A stretch of DNA of 64,000 nucleotides from an uncultured Peptoniphilus sp. (GTDB lineage: Bacteria; Bacillota; Clostridia; Tissierellales; Peptoniphilaceae), in assembly GCF_946998875.1 (NCBI RefSeq), contig NZ_CAMQAY010000003.1, positions 1-64,000 of the forward strand, given 5' to 3'. The translations under genes and the position numbers were made by a program. Below the pieces are notes generated by a model that was not told the origin of the DNA, ran no database searches, and worked only from the letters and a program-made list of their open reading frames with translations. Positions 1 to 8,833 of this stretch are shown piece by piece. Each line of letters starts with the position of its first letter. Position 1 is the stretch's first letter.

Positions 1-474
1 TATTTCATAAATTGAGCCTAAATCATTATAAGTTACAAAGTCATATTGGTCTATGGCGAGAACCTTTTTAAATTCTTCTATGGCAAGTTCAGTTTCACCA
101 ATCTTGTCATAGGCATGAGCCAGATAATAATGAGCTCTGTCATAGTTTTCGTCAAGCTCAATTGCCCTTTTATAATTTTTTATTGAATAAGATATATCTC
201 CCTTGGAAAAATCATTGGTGATGGCAAGACCATAGTAGGCTCCAGCCATTTCCCTTAGGCTCAAAATTTTTTCAAAATAAATTTTTGCCTCCCTATAATT
301 TTCTTTTTTAAGATATATGTCAGATAACTCAAAATAGACAGAAATTTTTTCATCAACATCTTCTTCTTTTGTAAACTTCAAAGATTTAAGTAACAAATCC
401 TCTGCCTTGTCCCAGTCGCCTTCTAACAAAAATTCTTCTGCTAAAATTAAATAATTTTTAAATTTTAAGTCCAT
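1..474 (-). CDS. TPR-repeat protein, C-terminus outside window
   Basis: The frame is open from an ATG at 474 down to base 1, giving 158 codons with no stop, so the gene continues beyond the left edge. The protein begins MDLKFKNYLILAEEFLLEGD and shows successive TPR-like helical pairs, for example DWDKAEDLLLKSLKF, NYREAKIYFEKILSL, SYSIKNYKRAIELD and ELAIEEFKKVLAID. TPR arrays are protein-interaction scaffolds; nothing in this fragment gives a specific partner. There is no signal peptide or membrane segment, so it is probably cytoplasmic. A GAGG Shine-Dalgarno lies upstream of the ATG. It is divergent from the radical SAM gene. Confidence 0.75.
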   Translation of the reverse strand, partial: MDLKFKNYLILAEEFLLEGDWDKAEDLLLKSLKFTKEEDVDEKISVYFELSDIYLKKENYREAKIYFEKILSLREMAGAYYGLAITNDFSKGDISYSIKNYKRAIELDENYDRAHYYLAHAYDKIGETELAIEEFKKVLAIDQYDFVTYNDLGSIYEI

Positions 475-490
475 AAAAACCTCAATTCTT

Positions 491-522
491 ATTATATTAT
501 ATAGTATTTTTTATAAATTCAA
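491..522 (-). promoter_or_regulatory. Promoter of the TPR gene
   Basis: On the minus strand TTGAAT (517-522) is followed by overlapping TATAAT/TAATAT hexamers (491-501). TAATAT at 494-499 gives a 17-base spacer. The exact -10 cannot be decided by eye. Confidence 0.45.
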
Positions 523-527
523 AGTCA

Positions 528-556
528 TGGAAATAATTTTTAAAAAAATATATAAT
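528..556 (+). promoter_or_regulatory. Promoter of the radical SAM gene
   Basis: TGGAAA (528-533), a 17-base spacer and a perfect TATAAT (551-556) lie 20 bases before the ATG at 577. The match is good at -10 and moderate at -35. Confidence 0.5.
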
Positions 557-576
557 GTATTAGGTGATTTATTGTA

Positions 577-1542
577 ATGAGACGATTTTTATCCTTTAAT
601 GATTTTTTTCGCCAGTATTTTTCTGGCAAAAGCGTAAAACTTTCTCTGGACGGCGGCTTTTCCTGTCCCAATAGAGATGGGACTTTATCTAAGAATGGCT
701 GCATCTTTTGCTCTGATGAGGGCAGCGGAGAATTTGCAGCTTCAAAAAATTTTACCCTAGCTAAGCAAATTGATTCTCAAAAAATATTTCTTGAGAAAAA
801 ATGGAAGGCAAAAAATTATATTGCCTACTTTCAAAATTTTACCAACACTTACGGCTCTCTCCAGTCTTTAAAAAATATTTACGATAAAGTTTGTAATAGA
901 GATGACATAGTTGGAATTTCAATTGCAACTCGCTGCGACTGCCTAGATGATGAAAAGATAAAATATTTAAAGGACCTTTCCCACAAGAAGACACTTTGGC
1001 TAGAACTTGGCATGCAAAGTGTAAAGGAAGATACAATTAAGCTTATAAATCGCGGTTACTCTCACCAAGTTTTTGATGAAACTTTAAATAAATTAAAGGA
1101 AGCAAACTTATTATTTTTAATTCACGCAATTTTTGGACTTCCCTTTGAAGAGAAAGAGGACTTTGAAAATACAATTAAATACATAAAAGAAGTGGCACCC
1201 TTTGGAGTAAAATTTCACAACTTATATATCTTAAAGGACTCGCCAATACATGAACTCTACAATAATAAAAAATTTAAAATTTTATCAAGAGAAGAATATA
1301 TTGACACAATCCTTTATGCCCTTAAAAATATTGACGAGAAAACTGTAGTCCACAGAATAACTGGCGATCCACCAAAGAAAAAACTTTTTGAGCCTCTTTG
1401 GTGTGCCGACAAGCTTTCTGTCATTTCCGAAATTGATAAAATTTTAAAGGAAAAGAATAAAGATATTGTCACTGAAGAAAAAATAAAAGAAATTGCAGAA
1501 TATTGGAAAAGTAAAGATATGGCTTTTTCTCAGAAGGCTTAA
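577..1542 (+). CDS. Radical SAM protein, YtqA/TIGR01212 type
   Basis: A 321-residue cytoplasmic protein of the YtqA-like radical SAM family. The iron-sulfur cysteines have the family's atypical spacing: C30, then C42 and C45 (CPNRDG...GCIFCS) instead of CX3CX2C. Downstream are radical SAM core features: a Glu-rich LWLELGMQS strand and HAIFGLPFE. The family is conserved in Firmicutes and close to the Elp3 class of tRNA-modifying enzymes, but I know of no settled reaction, so the role is left open. The start has an AGGTG about 10 bases upstream. The gene has its own promoter and is followed by the ATP-grasp gene, which also has a likely promoter, so the two need not be co-regulated. Confidence 0.85.
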   Translation: MRRFLSFNDFFRQYFSGKSVKLSLDGGFSCPNRDGTLSKNGCIFCSDEGSGEFAASKNFTLAKQIDSQKIFLEKKWKAKNYIAYFQNFTNTYGSLQSLKNIYDKVCNRDDIVGISIATRCDCLDDEKIKYLKDLSHKKTLWLELGMQSVKEDTIKLINRGYSHQVFDETLNKLKEANLLFLIHAIFGLPFEEKEDFENTIKYIKEVAPFGVKFHNLYILKDSPIHELYNNKKFKILSREEYIDTILYALKNIDEKTVVHRITGDPPKKKLFEPLWCADKLSVISEIDKILKEKNKDIVTEEKIKEIAEYWKSKDMAFSQKA

Positions 1543-1567
1543 AAAATACTTATCTCTAGTGTATAAT
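1539..1567 (+). promoter_or_regulatory. Promoter of the ATP-grasp gene
   Basis: TTAAAA (1539-1544), 17 bases, TATAAT (1562-1567), then an AAAGGAG Shine-Dalgarno before the ATG at 1604. The -35 is weak. Confidence 0.4.
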
Positions 1568-1603
1568 GTTAGGTAATGTAAAAATAGATTATAAAGGAGA
1601 AAC

Positions 1604-2842
1604 ATGAAAAATATTTCTAAAGATATAATAAAAAAATTAAATGTAAAATTTGTAATTCTCGGTTCTGACGAAAATGCCTATGGAATTGCCCGCATCTTAA
1701 ATGACAATTACGACTTAATTTCCACAGTTTTTTGTCAAAAGGCACTACCTGCCACTGACAAGTCTCGCATCTTAGATAGAAAAATCATCGAAAATTTTTC
1801 TGATGACAAAGTTTTTTTATCTGAAATGGTAAAATTTGCTGAAGAAAATAAGGATGCAACTTTAATAACAATTCCTTGCGGCGACGAATATTCAAAACTT
1901 CTTTCCAACAACAAGGAAAAGATAAAAGAATATTACAAGTTCAACACGCCTTCAAGTGATTTAAACGCAAGGCTTGAAAATAAAATTGACTTTTATAAAT
2001 CTTGCCAAGAGTTGGGAATCCCCTATCCAAAATATGCTATTATAAATAGTTCAAAAGAAATTGAAGGACTTGATTTACAGTTTCCACTTATACTTAAACC
2101 TAATGACTCCATCTCTTATGTAAAATTGTCTTTTCCAAATAAGTACAAGGTCTACACAATTTACAGTTATGAGGAGCTTGAATCCGTTGTAAAAACTATT
2201 TACGACGACAATCACTACGAGGGCACAATGCTTGTGCAAGAATATATTCCTGGTCCTGCATCTAACCAAGCTTCCTTTAATGTCTACTGTGACAAAACTG
2301 GCAAGGTTCGAATGATGGTTTATGGACAAATTCTTCTTGCTGATCCACTCCCACTTAGAATTGGAAATAACGACGCAATTTATACAAAGTACATGCCAGA
2401 GCTTTTTAAATTTTACAAGGAAAAACTTGAATCCATTGGCTACACAGGCTACTCAAATATAGATTTAAAATATGACGCAAGAGATAAGGCTTACAAGGCC
2501 TTTGAAATGAACTTGAGACTTCCACAAAGTCATTACTTTATGGCTGCTGGTGGCGTTAATGTATTAGACTTCTACATCAGAGACCTTTTAGATTTAGGCT
2601 TTGAAGAAGAAGTCTACTACCATAAAGAAACATCAAAAATTTGGATGAATGCCCATCCAAAACTTTTAAAAGAGTACACAAATGAAAAGTACCATAAAAC
2701 CATTGATGAGCTTTTAAAAAATGGCTACGAGTTTACAATTAACAACAAGAAGGACTTTAGCATTAGTAGAATGATAACTTATCTAAAGAGAAAGTACGGC
2801 TCAATAAAACACTACAAGATGTATTATAAATTAGAAAAATAA
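1604..2842 (+). CDS. ATP-grasp carboxylate-amine ligase, D-aspartate-ligase-like
   Basis: A 412-residue soluble ATP-grasp protein. The N-terminal domain begins with a nucleotide-fold strand VKFVILGSDENAYGIARIL. The ATP-grasp core has LILKPNDS (about residue 160), LVQEYIPG (about 205) and a metal-binding FEMNLRLPQ segment (about 305). The N-terminus and the E-x-N-x-R region with the following AAGGVN resemble, from memory, the D-aspartate ligase of Enterococcus faecium, which activates D-Asp for the peptidoglycan interpeptide bridge. Some Peptoniphilaceae use D-Asp or D-Glu bridges, so cross-bridge synthesis is a reasonable inference; substrate and acceptor are not shown by sequence. An AAAGGAG Shine-Dalgarno supports the start. 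It converges on thiN across a shared terminator. Confidence 0.7.
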   Translation: MKNISKDIIKKLNVKFVILGSDENAYGIARILNDNYDLISTVFCQKALPATDKSRILDRKIIENFSDDKVFLSEMVKFAEENKDATLITIPCGDEYSKLLSNNKEKIKEYYKFNTPSSDLNARLENKIDFYKSCQELGIPYPKYAIINSSKEIEGLDLQFPLILKPNDSISYVKLSFPNKYKVYTIYSYEELESVVKTIYDDNHYEGTMLVQEYIPGPASNQASFNVYCDKTGKVRMMVYGQILLADPLPLRIGNNDAIYTKYMPELFKFYKEKLESIGYTGYSNIDLKYDARDKAYKAFEMNLRLPQSHYFMAAGGVNVLDFYIRDLLDLGFEEEVYYHKETSKIWMNAHPKLLKEYTNEKYHKTIDELLKNGYEFTINNKKDFSISRMITYLKRKYGSIKHYKMYYKLEK

Positions 2843-2856
2843 AATATAAGAGTATT

Positions 2857-2888
2857 AAAAAAACCAGTTTTTCACAGAACTGGTTTTT
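2857..2888. terminator. Bidirectional terminator between convergent genes
   Basis: A perfect 10-base stem AAAACCAGTT/AACTGGTTTT with an 8-base loop. T-runs follow on both strands: five on plus and seven on minus. It serves the ATP-grasp gene and the thiN operon. Confidence 0.9.
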
Positions 2889-2910
2889 GCTATTTAAACT
2901 TAAATTGTGA

Positions 2911-3546
2911 TTAATCTCTCGACTGAATTATAAAGGCTGAGCCGTAATTTATAATTATTTTCGCCTTGTCGCCAAGCATAACATTACTCACAGCCCTACT
3001 TGGATTCATGGCATTTATTTCAAGGTCTTCCACTTCGTAGTAAAGTCCCTTAGTTGTGAAGCTCATTTTGTCGCCTGCATTTATTAGGGAAAAATATTTT
3101 TTGTCAGACCTTTCAAATTCATATTCGCCCTCTTCTACATAAATTACTTCATTGTAGTCGTCAACAATTTTTGCAGAAACTCCCAACTTATAAAGCATTT
3201 TAAGATTGTAAAGATTGGCAAGCTCGTGGTCAAGTCTTGTTCCCAAGGCTCCAAGTATTACAAGGTCCTTGTAGCCCTCTTCTAAGAGATAGTCAATGCA
3301 AAGGGCAGTGTCAGTTAAATCTTTTTTTGTAGGAAATTTTTTTATTTTAATATTATGTTCTTTTACATAGGAAAGAGTTTCATCGCCAATGGAATCTAAG
3401 TCTCCAAGAAGAAGGTCTGCAACAAGATCATATTTTTTTAAAAGTCTTGCGCCTCCATCAGCGACTAAGATAAATCTGTCTCCATATTTTTCTAATAATT
3501 GCTTGGAAACTTGTCTCCCGCCAGAAATTAAAAGTGCTTTTTTCAT
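2911..3546 (-). CDS. thiN: Thiamine pyrophosphokinase
   Basis: A 211-residue enzyme that transfers pyrophosphate from ATP to thiamine to make thiamine diphosphate. Family motifs are present in order: VADGGARLL (about residue 28), LLGDLDSIGD (about 46), KKDLTDTALCIDYLL (about 74) and GALGTRLDHELAN (about 97). The C-terminal domain forms the beta-sandwich that completes the thiamine site. Length is typical for bacterial ThiN. It is the last gene of the rlmN-prpC-prkC-rsgA-rpe-thiN unit and overlaps rpe by 4 bases (ATGA), which implies translational coupling. The rsgA-rpe-thiN order is standard in Firmicutes. No riboswitch is attached to it here. Confidence 0.93.
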   Translation of the reverse strand: MKKALLISGGRQVSKQLLEKYGDRFILVADGGARLLKKYDLVADLLLGDLDSIGDETLSYVKEHNIKIKKFPTKKDLTDTALCIDYLLEEGYKDLVILGALGTRLDHELANLYNLKMLYKLGVSAKIVDDYNEVIYVEEGEYEFERSDKKYFSLINAGDKMSFTTKGLYYEVEDLEINAMNPSRAVSNVMLGDKAKIIINYGSAFIIQSRD

Positions 3547-4187
3547 AGTAATTCCTTAAAGGCCTTAATATTTTCTCTCGTCTTATCTTTTTCAAATATT
3601 GCTGAACCTGCAACTAAGATGTCAGCCCCAGCCTCAAGGACTTCCCTTGCATTGTCAAGTTTAACGCCACCGTCAACTTCTATCAGTGTATTTAGATTTC
3701 TCTCTTTGATTAATTTTTTTACCTCTTTAATTTTTCTAAGTGCAGATGGGATAAATTTTTGTCCGCCAAAGCCAGGATTGACGCTCATAATTAAGACTAA
3801 GTCAACATTTTCTAAATTGTAGTCAAGAAGGTCAAGACCATCTCCAGGGTTTAGGGCAAGCCCTGCCTTTTTGCCATAGGACTTAATAAGAGAAAGAGTT
3901 CTATCAAGATGCTTAGTTGTGCTAGGATGAATTGTAATTATATCTGAGCCAGCTTTTACAAATTCTTCAATAAAGTTTTCTGGTCTCTCAATCATAAGAT
4001 GAGTGTCAAAGGGAATCTCAGTTAGAGGTCTAAGCTTTTTTACCACCCCTGGACCATAGGAAATATTTGGCACATAATTTCCATCCATAATGTCCAAGTG
4101 AACAAAGTCCACTTTTTCTTCATTCATAATTTTAAATTCTTTTTCTAAATTTGTGAAATCTGCTGAAAGTAATGAAGGTGAAATCAT
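3543..4187 (-). CDS. rpe: Ribulose-phosphate 3-epimerase
   Basis: A 214-residue TIM-barrel enzyme interconverting ribulose 5-phosphate and xylulose 5-phosphate in the pentose phosphate pathway. Diagnostic motifs are SPSLLSADF at the N-terminus, HLDIMDGNYVPN (metal His and catalytic Asp), DTHLMIE, MSVNPGFGGQKF (phosphate loop) and EVDGGV with the second catalytic Asp. Length is as expected. It shares one base with the end of rsgA (TAATG) and 4 bases with thiN, so the three are probably translated in a coupled way. Confidence 0.95.
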   Translation of the reverse strand: MISPSLLSADFTNLEKEFKIMNEEKVDFVHLDIMDGNYVPNISYGPGVVKKLRPLTEIPFDTHLMIERPENFIEEFVKAGSDIITIHPSTTKHLDRTLSLIKSYGKKAGLALNPGDGLDLLDYNLENVDLVLIMSVNPGFGGQKFIPSALRKIKEVKKLIKERNLNTLIEVDGGVKLDNAREVLEAGADILVAGSAIFEKDKTRENIKAFKELL

Positions 4188-5038
4188 TAGTATTCTCCTT
4201 TTTCTTTTAATTCATTGAAAATGTACAAATAATTTTCATATCTTGACTTTTCTATTTGACCCCTATCAACTGCATCCTTTACGGCGCACTTGGGCTCCTT
4301 TATGTGATTGCAATTGTTAAATTTGCAATTATTAAAATTTTTAAATTCTCTGAAATAATTTTTTAAATCCTCTTCATCTATCTTTAAAGATAGTGAAGAG
4401 AAGCCAGGAGTATCAAAAATATAAATATCCTCATTATAGAGTATTTCTGTGTGTCTAGTGGTGTGTTTACCACGCTTAGTCTTTTCAGAAACCTTACCCA
4501 CTTCAACTTCTTTATTTAAAATTCTTGATGTGATAGTAGATTTTCCTGCCCCAGATACTCCGCAAAGGGCAACAGTCTTTCCATGAAGATAAGCTCTAAG
4601 ATTTTCTATATTGTCATCCTTATCTGAAATTACAAAAGTTTCAAAGCCAGAATTTTGATAAATCCTTGCAAGCTCTTCTGCATTTTTTCTATCAAGGTCT
4701 GCCTTGTTTATAACTACAGAAAGGTCAATGCCTTCATACTCTGCTTGAATAATAGTCTTATCTATAATCACAAGATTATATTTGGGGTCCAAAACTGGTA
4801 TAACAATGAGAGCTAAGTCAACATTGCTAACCCTTGGTCTTGTGAGCATATTTTTTCTGGGATATACTTTTTCAATATATCCCAGAGTTTTTTCTTCGTA
4901 TTTAAATTCTACATCATCACCAACAATAGGCTCTACTTTGCAGTGTCTAAAATTTCCTCTAGCTCTACTTTCAAAAACTTCGTCGCCAGACTTTATATAG
5001 TAAAAGCCACCTGTCAGTTTAATAATTTTTCCTATCAT
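4187..5038 (-). CDS. rsgA: Ribosome small subunit GTPase RsgA
   Basis: A 283-residue circularly permuted GTPase that helps mature the 30S subunit. An OB-fold comes first (about residues 1-65). The GTPase motifs then run in permuted order: NKAD (G4, about 111), GVSGAGKST (G1, about 159), a G2 segment KTKRGKHTTRH and DTPGFSS (G3). A C-terminal zinc motif CKFNNCNH...C binds rRNA. The order G4-G1-G3 is diagnostic. It lies directly downstream of prkC, sharing one base; in Bacillus RsgA is a known PrkC substrate, which fits the linkage, though phosphorylation here is inference. Confidence 0.95.
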   Translation of the reverse strand: MIGKIIKLTGGFYYIKSGDEVFESRARGNFRHCKVEPIVGDDVEFKYEEKTLGYIEKVYPRKNMLTRPRVSNVDLALIVIPVLDPKYNLVIIDKTIIQAEYEGIDLSVVINKADLDRKNAEELARIYQNSGFETFVISDKDDNIENLRAYLHGKTVALCGVSGAGKSTITSRILNKEVEVGKVSEKTKRGKHTTRHTEILYNEDIYIFDTPGFSSLSLKIDEEDLKNYFREFKNFNNCKFNNCNHIKEPKCAVKDAVDRGQIEKSRYENYLYIFNELKEKGEY

Positions 5039-7014
5039 TACTTTATCTTCTCAGTCTTTACAATATTGCCATCAACATAGATATTGTATTCGCCAGGACC
5101 AATTAGTTCAACATTGCTGACTTCTCCGCCTTCAATATTGTAATTCCAAACTGAAGTAGCACTAATTTTATTTCCATTGCCATCTTTTACTCTTTCGGCA
5201 GAAACATTGTGAGTAGTGCCATCGTCAGGAACTTTAACCTTGACATGATTTACTTTATTGTAGTTTTCTTCATTTTGATTTTCTTCATTGCCTTCAGTTT
5301 CTTCCTCTTCTTTAATTTTTGCTCCCTTTGAAATATATAGAGTAACAGTTGAGCCCTTTTCAACGCTTTGATTTGGCTTTGGATCCATGTCATATACTTG
5401 ACCTTCAGCAACTTTGTTGCTTCTTCCATTTTCAATTACAACTGTAAAACCTAAGCTCTTTAATTGATTTACAACTACATCTTGGTCCATGCCCTTGTAG
5501 TCGCTTAAAACAACAGGAGTTTTGTCAACGCCCTTAGAAACTATAACCTTGACAGCTGTACCTCTCTTTACAGAATAGCCGCCATCTGGGTTAGAATAAA
5601 TTACTTTACCTTCTTCAACTTCTTCGTTGAATTCTTCTTCCACAGAACCAAGTTTTAAGGAATTATCCTCAAGAGTTTTTTGTGCTTCTTCTTTAGTTAG
5701 TCCCTTAAGAGGTGGAACTGGAACAGAATCAGGAAGTTCATTTATTTCAAGAGTAATAGTTGAGCCCTTGTCTACTGAAATTCCTTCTTCAGGTTTTTGA
5801 CCAAGAACAACTCCGTCAGGTTCATTTTCATTTTCCACTGTATTTACATCGAGGACAAGACCTTGAGCTTCAATTAACTCTTTAGCTTCCTCTCTAGTCT
5901 TACCAATATAATTTTCAACGGCAATTTTTTCTACTACATCGCCGCTCTTCATTCCCTTAATAGCCTTTGGCACTACATAAATAAGTAGAGCAATTATAAC
6001 TATGGCAGAGAAGATTCCAAGTATGGCAGGAGCTGCAGATTTTTTCTTCTTTACAACCTTCTTAGGTTTTCTCGTGTCCATGTCCATGTTGCTGGAATGA
6101 TTTCTATTAGGTCTTCTATTTATATTTGGAGTGACAACAGTTCTGTCATCATCTTCATAATCCCTTTTGACAGAAAAAGTCTTTGCTCCAATTGTGTAGT
6201 CCTTTATATCCTTAATTAAATCAAAGACATCTCTATATCTGTCATCTGGGTTCTTTTCAGTCATCTTTAAAACCAATGCGTCAACAGAAGGATCTATGCT
6301 CTTGATAAAATCAGATGGCTTTGGCATTTGTGACTGAACTTGCATAAGGGCAACAGAAACTGGATTGTCTGCGTCAAAAGGAAGTCTTCCAGTGAGCATT
6401 TCAAAAAGCACAATTCCTAGAGAATATATGTCAGACCTATTATCTACCTTGGCACCTCTAGCTTGCTCTGGTGAAAAATAGTGGACTGAACCCATGACAG
6501 CATTAGTTGCAGTGACAGTTGTGTTGTCAGCAACTCTTGCAATTCCGAAATCTGTAACCTTAATTCTGTCGTCACGAGTAACCATTATATTTTGAGATTT
6601 AATGTCTCTGTGAACAATATGCTTTGAGTGAGCAACCTTTAAAGCCTCTGCAATTTGAATGCAGTAATTTAAAGCCCTCTTTTCAGAAAGTCTGCCCTCA
6701 TCATTTATTAAATCTTTAAGAGTTTTCCCATCGATATATTCCATTACAATGTAGTGAACTTCTTTGTCTTCCACTTTTTCTGTTCCAACATCATAAATAC
6801 TTACAATATTTGGATGAGAAATGCTTGCAGCTGCTAGGGACTCCCTCTTAAATTTTCTAATAAAATTATTGTCTTCGTTGTATTCTAATTTTAAAACCTT
6901 AATGGCAACAATTCTATCAAGCTTTCTATCATGAGCCTTAAAAACATTACCCATGCCGCCTGTGCCAATTTTTTCTAATATTTCATATCTATTTGCTAAA
7001 ATTTTATTTATCAT
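5038..7014 (-). CDS. prkC: Membrane Ser/Thr protein kinase with three PASTA domains
   Basis: A 658-residue PrkC/Stk1-type kinase. The cytoplasmic kinase domain (about 1-275) has GTGGMG, invariant K39, HRDIKSQN (D137), DFGIA and SPEQARG. A basic juxtamembrane segment precedes one membrane helix (about 328-348). Outside are three PASTA repeats (about 362-425, 430-495 and 498-564), which bind muropeptides in this family. After an acidic Glu/Asn linker (565-588) there is a further predicted beta-rich segment to residue 658, beyond the usual PASTA end. It lies 7 bases after prpC, its likely cognate phosphatase. The kinase would couple cell-wall state to division and translation. Confidence 0.95.
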   Translation of the reverse strand: MINKILANRYEILEKIGTGGMGNVFKAHDRKLDRIVAIKVLKLEYNEDNNFIRKFKRESLAAASISHPNIVSIYDVGTEKVEDKEVHYIVMEYIDGKTLKDLINDEGRLSEKRALNYCIQIAEALKVAHSKHIVHRDIKSQNIMVTRDDRIKVTDFGIARVADNTTVTATNAVMGSVHYFSPEQARGAKVDNRSDIYSLGIVLFEMLTGRLPFDADNPVSVALMQVQSQMPKPSDFIKSIDPSVDALVLKMTEKNPDDRYRDVFDLIKDIKDYTIGAKTFSVKRDYEDDDRTVVTPNINRRPNRNHSSNMDMDTRKPKKVVKKKKSAAPAILGIFSAIVIIALLIYVVPKAIKGMKSGDVVEKIAVENYIGKTREEAKELIEAQGLVLDVNTVENENEPDGVVLGQKPEEGISVDKGSTITLEINELPDSVPVPPLKGLTKEEAQKTLEDNSLKLGSVEEEFNEEVEEGKVIYSNPDGGYSVKRGTAVKVIVSKGVDKTPVVLSDYKGMDQDVVVNQLKSLGFTVVIENGRSNKVAEGQVYDMDPKPNQSVEKGSTVTLYISKGAKIKEEEETEGNEENQNEENYNKVNHVKVKVPDDGTTHNVSAERVKDGNGNKISATSVWNYNIEGGEVSNVELIGPGEYNIYVDGNIVKTEKIK

Positions 7015-7021
7015 TGCCCAC

Positions 7022-7738
7022 CTACTTATTAACTACTAAAATAAATGTAATATTATCCATGCCGCCATTTTTAAGGGCGAGATCCAAAAGTTTGTCTTTG
7101 GCAACTTCTGGAATATTTTCTTTTATTATTTTGAAAATTTCTTCATCAGGAATCATATTAGTAAGTCCGTCTGAACAAAATAAAAATATGTCATTTTCTT
7201 CAATCTTTAAAGTGTTTACTGAGACATCTAAGTCCGCTGTCGTTCCCATGGCTTTTGTTAGCACATTTTTCTTTGGATGAACCCTTGCCTCTTCCTCAGT
7301 AATTTCTCCAATCTCCATCAAGTAATTTACAAAGGAATCATCTCTTGTGATTTGCTCCATATCTTTATTTATCCTGTAAATTCTTGAATCGCCTACATTG
7401 GAATAAATTAAAACACTTCCTAAAATTATGCCAGCAGATACTGTGGTGCCCATGCCCCTATAATCTTCATTTTCTTCAGAGCTATTGAAGATTTCTCGGT
7501 TGGCATCTCTAATAGAAGAAGACAAGATTTCAATTGCATCTTCAATAGTCTTAATTTCCTTAGCCTTTTCAAAATCCGACGCAATAATTTCTGTTGCCAT
7601 CTTTGAAGCCCTTTCACCGGCAAGATGTCCACCCATGCCATCAGCTAATATATATAAATTTTTTGACTCATTTACAAAATAACAATCCTCGTTATTTTTT
7701 CTGTAGTTGCCTACATTAGTTGCTGATACTACTTTCAT
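7022..7738 (-). CDS. prpC: PP2C-type Ser/Thr protein phosphatase
   Basis: A 238-residue PPM-family phosphatase that reverses PrkC phosphorylation. Metal-binding motifs include NEDCYFV, ILADGMGGHLAGE (about residue 31), GTTVSAGI, NVGDSRIYRI, FLFCSDGLTNM (about 187) and a C-terminal GGMDNITFI Asp. The length and the position between rlmN and prkC match the widespread Firmicute rlmN-prpC-prkC order. The start is adjacent to the rlmN stop with no gap. No membrane segment is seen. Confidence 0.95.
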   Translation of the reverse strand: MKVVSATNVGNYRKNNEDCYFVNESKNLYILADGMGGHLAGERASKMATEIIASDFEKAKEIKTIEDAIEILSSSIRDANREIFNSSEENEDYRGMGTTVSAGIILGSVLIYSNVGDSRIYRINKDMEQITRDDSFVNYLMEIGEITEEEARVHPKKNVLTKAMGTTADLDVSVNTLKIEENDIFLFCSDGLTNMIPDEEIFKIIKENIPEVAKDKLLDLALKNGGMDNITFILVVNK

Positions 7739-8758
7739 TTATTTCACCTCAACTTTGCGCCTTAGTTGTCCACACGAAGCGCTGATGTCCCTTCCAAGTT
7801 CTCTTCTTATAGTTACATTAAATCCTTTTTTCTCAAGTTTATCTTTAAATTCAATGATTTCAGATTTGGAAGGTCTTTTTTCATCAAATTCATCAATTGG
7901 ATTTAAAGGTATTAAATTAATATGGCATTTCATATTTTTAGCAAAATTATAAAGCTCTTCAATATTTTTTTTGCCATCATTTTGATTTTTAATTAAAGTG
8001 TATTCAAAGGTAATCCTATTATTTGTCTTGTCACCATAATATTTCAAGGCTTTCTTTAAGTCAGCTAAATTAAATTTTCTGTTAATTGGCATAAGTGCCG
8101 ACCTATCACTGTCATTAGTTTGGTGAAGACTTACAGCCAGATTAATTGGAATATTTATATCTGCAAGTTCATAAATCTTATCTGCCACGCCGCAAGTGGA
8201 AATTGTAATATTCCTATAACTTGTATTGTGTCCCTTTTCATTGTGAAGAAGCTTTATAAATCTAAGAACCTCAGAAAAATTATCTAGGGGCTCGCCACTT
8301 CCCATTAAAATAAAATTAGAAACCTTAATATTTAAAGCCTTCTCTATTTCATAGACCTGACCCAACATTTCTGCTGAACTTAAATTTCTCACAAGACCAG
8401 ACTTTGTTGACGCACAAAAATCGCAGCCCATTCTACATCCAACTTGTGTTGAGATGCACTGAGAATAGCCATGCTTGTAGTCCATGAGGACACCCTCTAT
8501 TAAGTTTTCGTCCTTTAACTTAAATAGAAATTTTTTCGTTTCATCTAATTTTGAATCAAAAATCTTAAAAATTTCTACCTTATTTATTTCTTCATCTTTA
8601 ATTATGGAGATTGCCTTTTCTGAAAGATTTGAATTTTCTATATCAAATCTCTTCTTGTCGTGAAAAAAAGTAAAAAGTTGAGAGCCTCTAAAAGCTTTCT
8701 CACCCTTATTTTCAAAAAATTCACGCAGCTCATCTTCATACATAGAATTTAATTCCAT
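7739..8758 (-). CDS. rlmN: 23S rRNA (A2503-C2) and tRNA (A37-C2) methyltransferase RlmN
   Basis: A 339-residue radical SAM methylase. The iron-sulfur motif GCRMGCDFCAST is present. ISTCGV follows SAM-binding GSGEP, and the C-terminal SASCGQL supplies the second catalytic cysteine of the methyl-transfer mechanism. The N-terminal helical domain is present (about 1-90). An AGGTGG Shine-Dalgarno sits a few bases before the ATG. It is the first gene of the operon running to thiN, behind an extended -10 promoter. Confidence 0.95.
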   Translation of the reverse strand: MELNSMYEDELREFFENKGEKAFRGSQLFTFFHDKKRFDIENSNLSEKAISIIKDEEINKVEIFKIFDSKLDETKKFLFKLKDENLIEGVLMDYKHGYSQCISTQVGCRMGCDFCASTKSGLVRNLSSAEMLGQVYEIEKALNIKVSNFILMGSGEPLDNFSEVLRFIKLLHNEKGHNTSYRNITISTCGVADKIYELADINIPINLAVSLHQTNDSDRSALMPINRKFNLADLKKALKYYGDKTNNRITFEYTLIKNQNDGKKNIEELYNFAKNMKCHINLIPLNPIDEFDEKRPSKSEIIEFKDKLEKKGFNVTIRRELGRDISASCGQLRRKVEVK

Positions 8759-8780
8759 TAAACCACCTATTCATCTAAAC

Positions 8781-8809
8781 ATTATACCATTAGATATGGG
8801 CAAATAGAA
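8781..8809 (-). promoter_or_regulatory. Extended -10 promoter of the rlmN-thiN operon
   Basis: The minus strand has TGGTATAAT (8781-8789), a perfect -10 with TGn extension. The -35 region (TTCTAT, 8804-8809) is poor. It sits between the rsmB terminator and rlmN, so the operon starts independently of rsmB. Confidence 0.7.
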
Positions 8810-8833
8810 ATAGATTTGAAAATTTAATCAAAT

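Noticed and set aside
3619..3822. Plus-strand open frames within thiN, rpe and similar genes
   Set aside because: They lie fully inside strongly identified minus-strand genes, lack ribosome binding sites and show low-complexity Ser/Phe/Leu composition typical of antisense frames.
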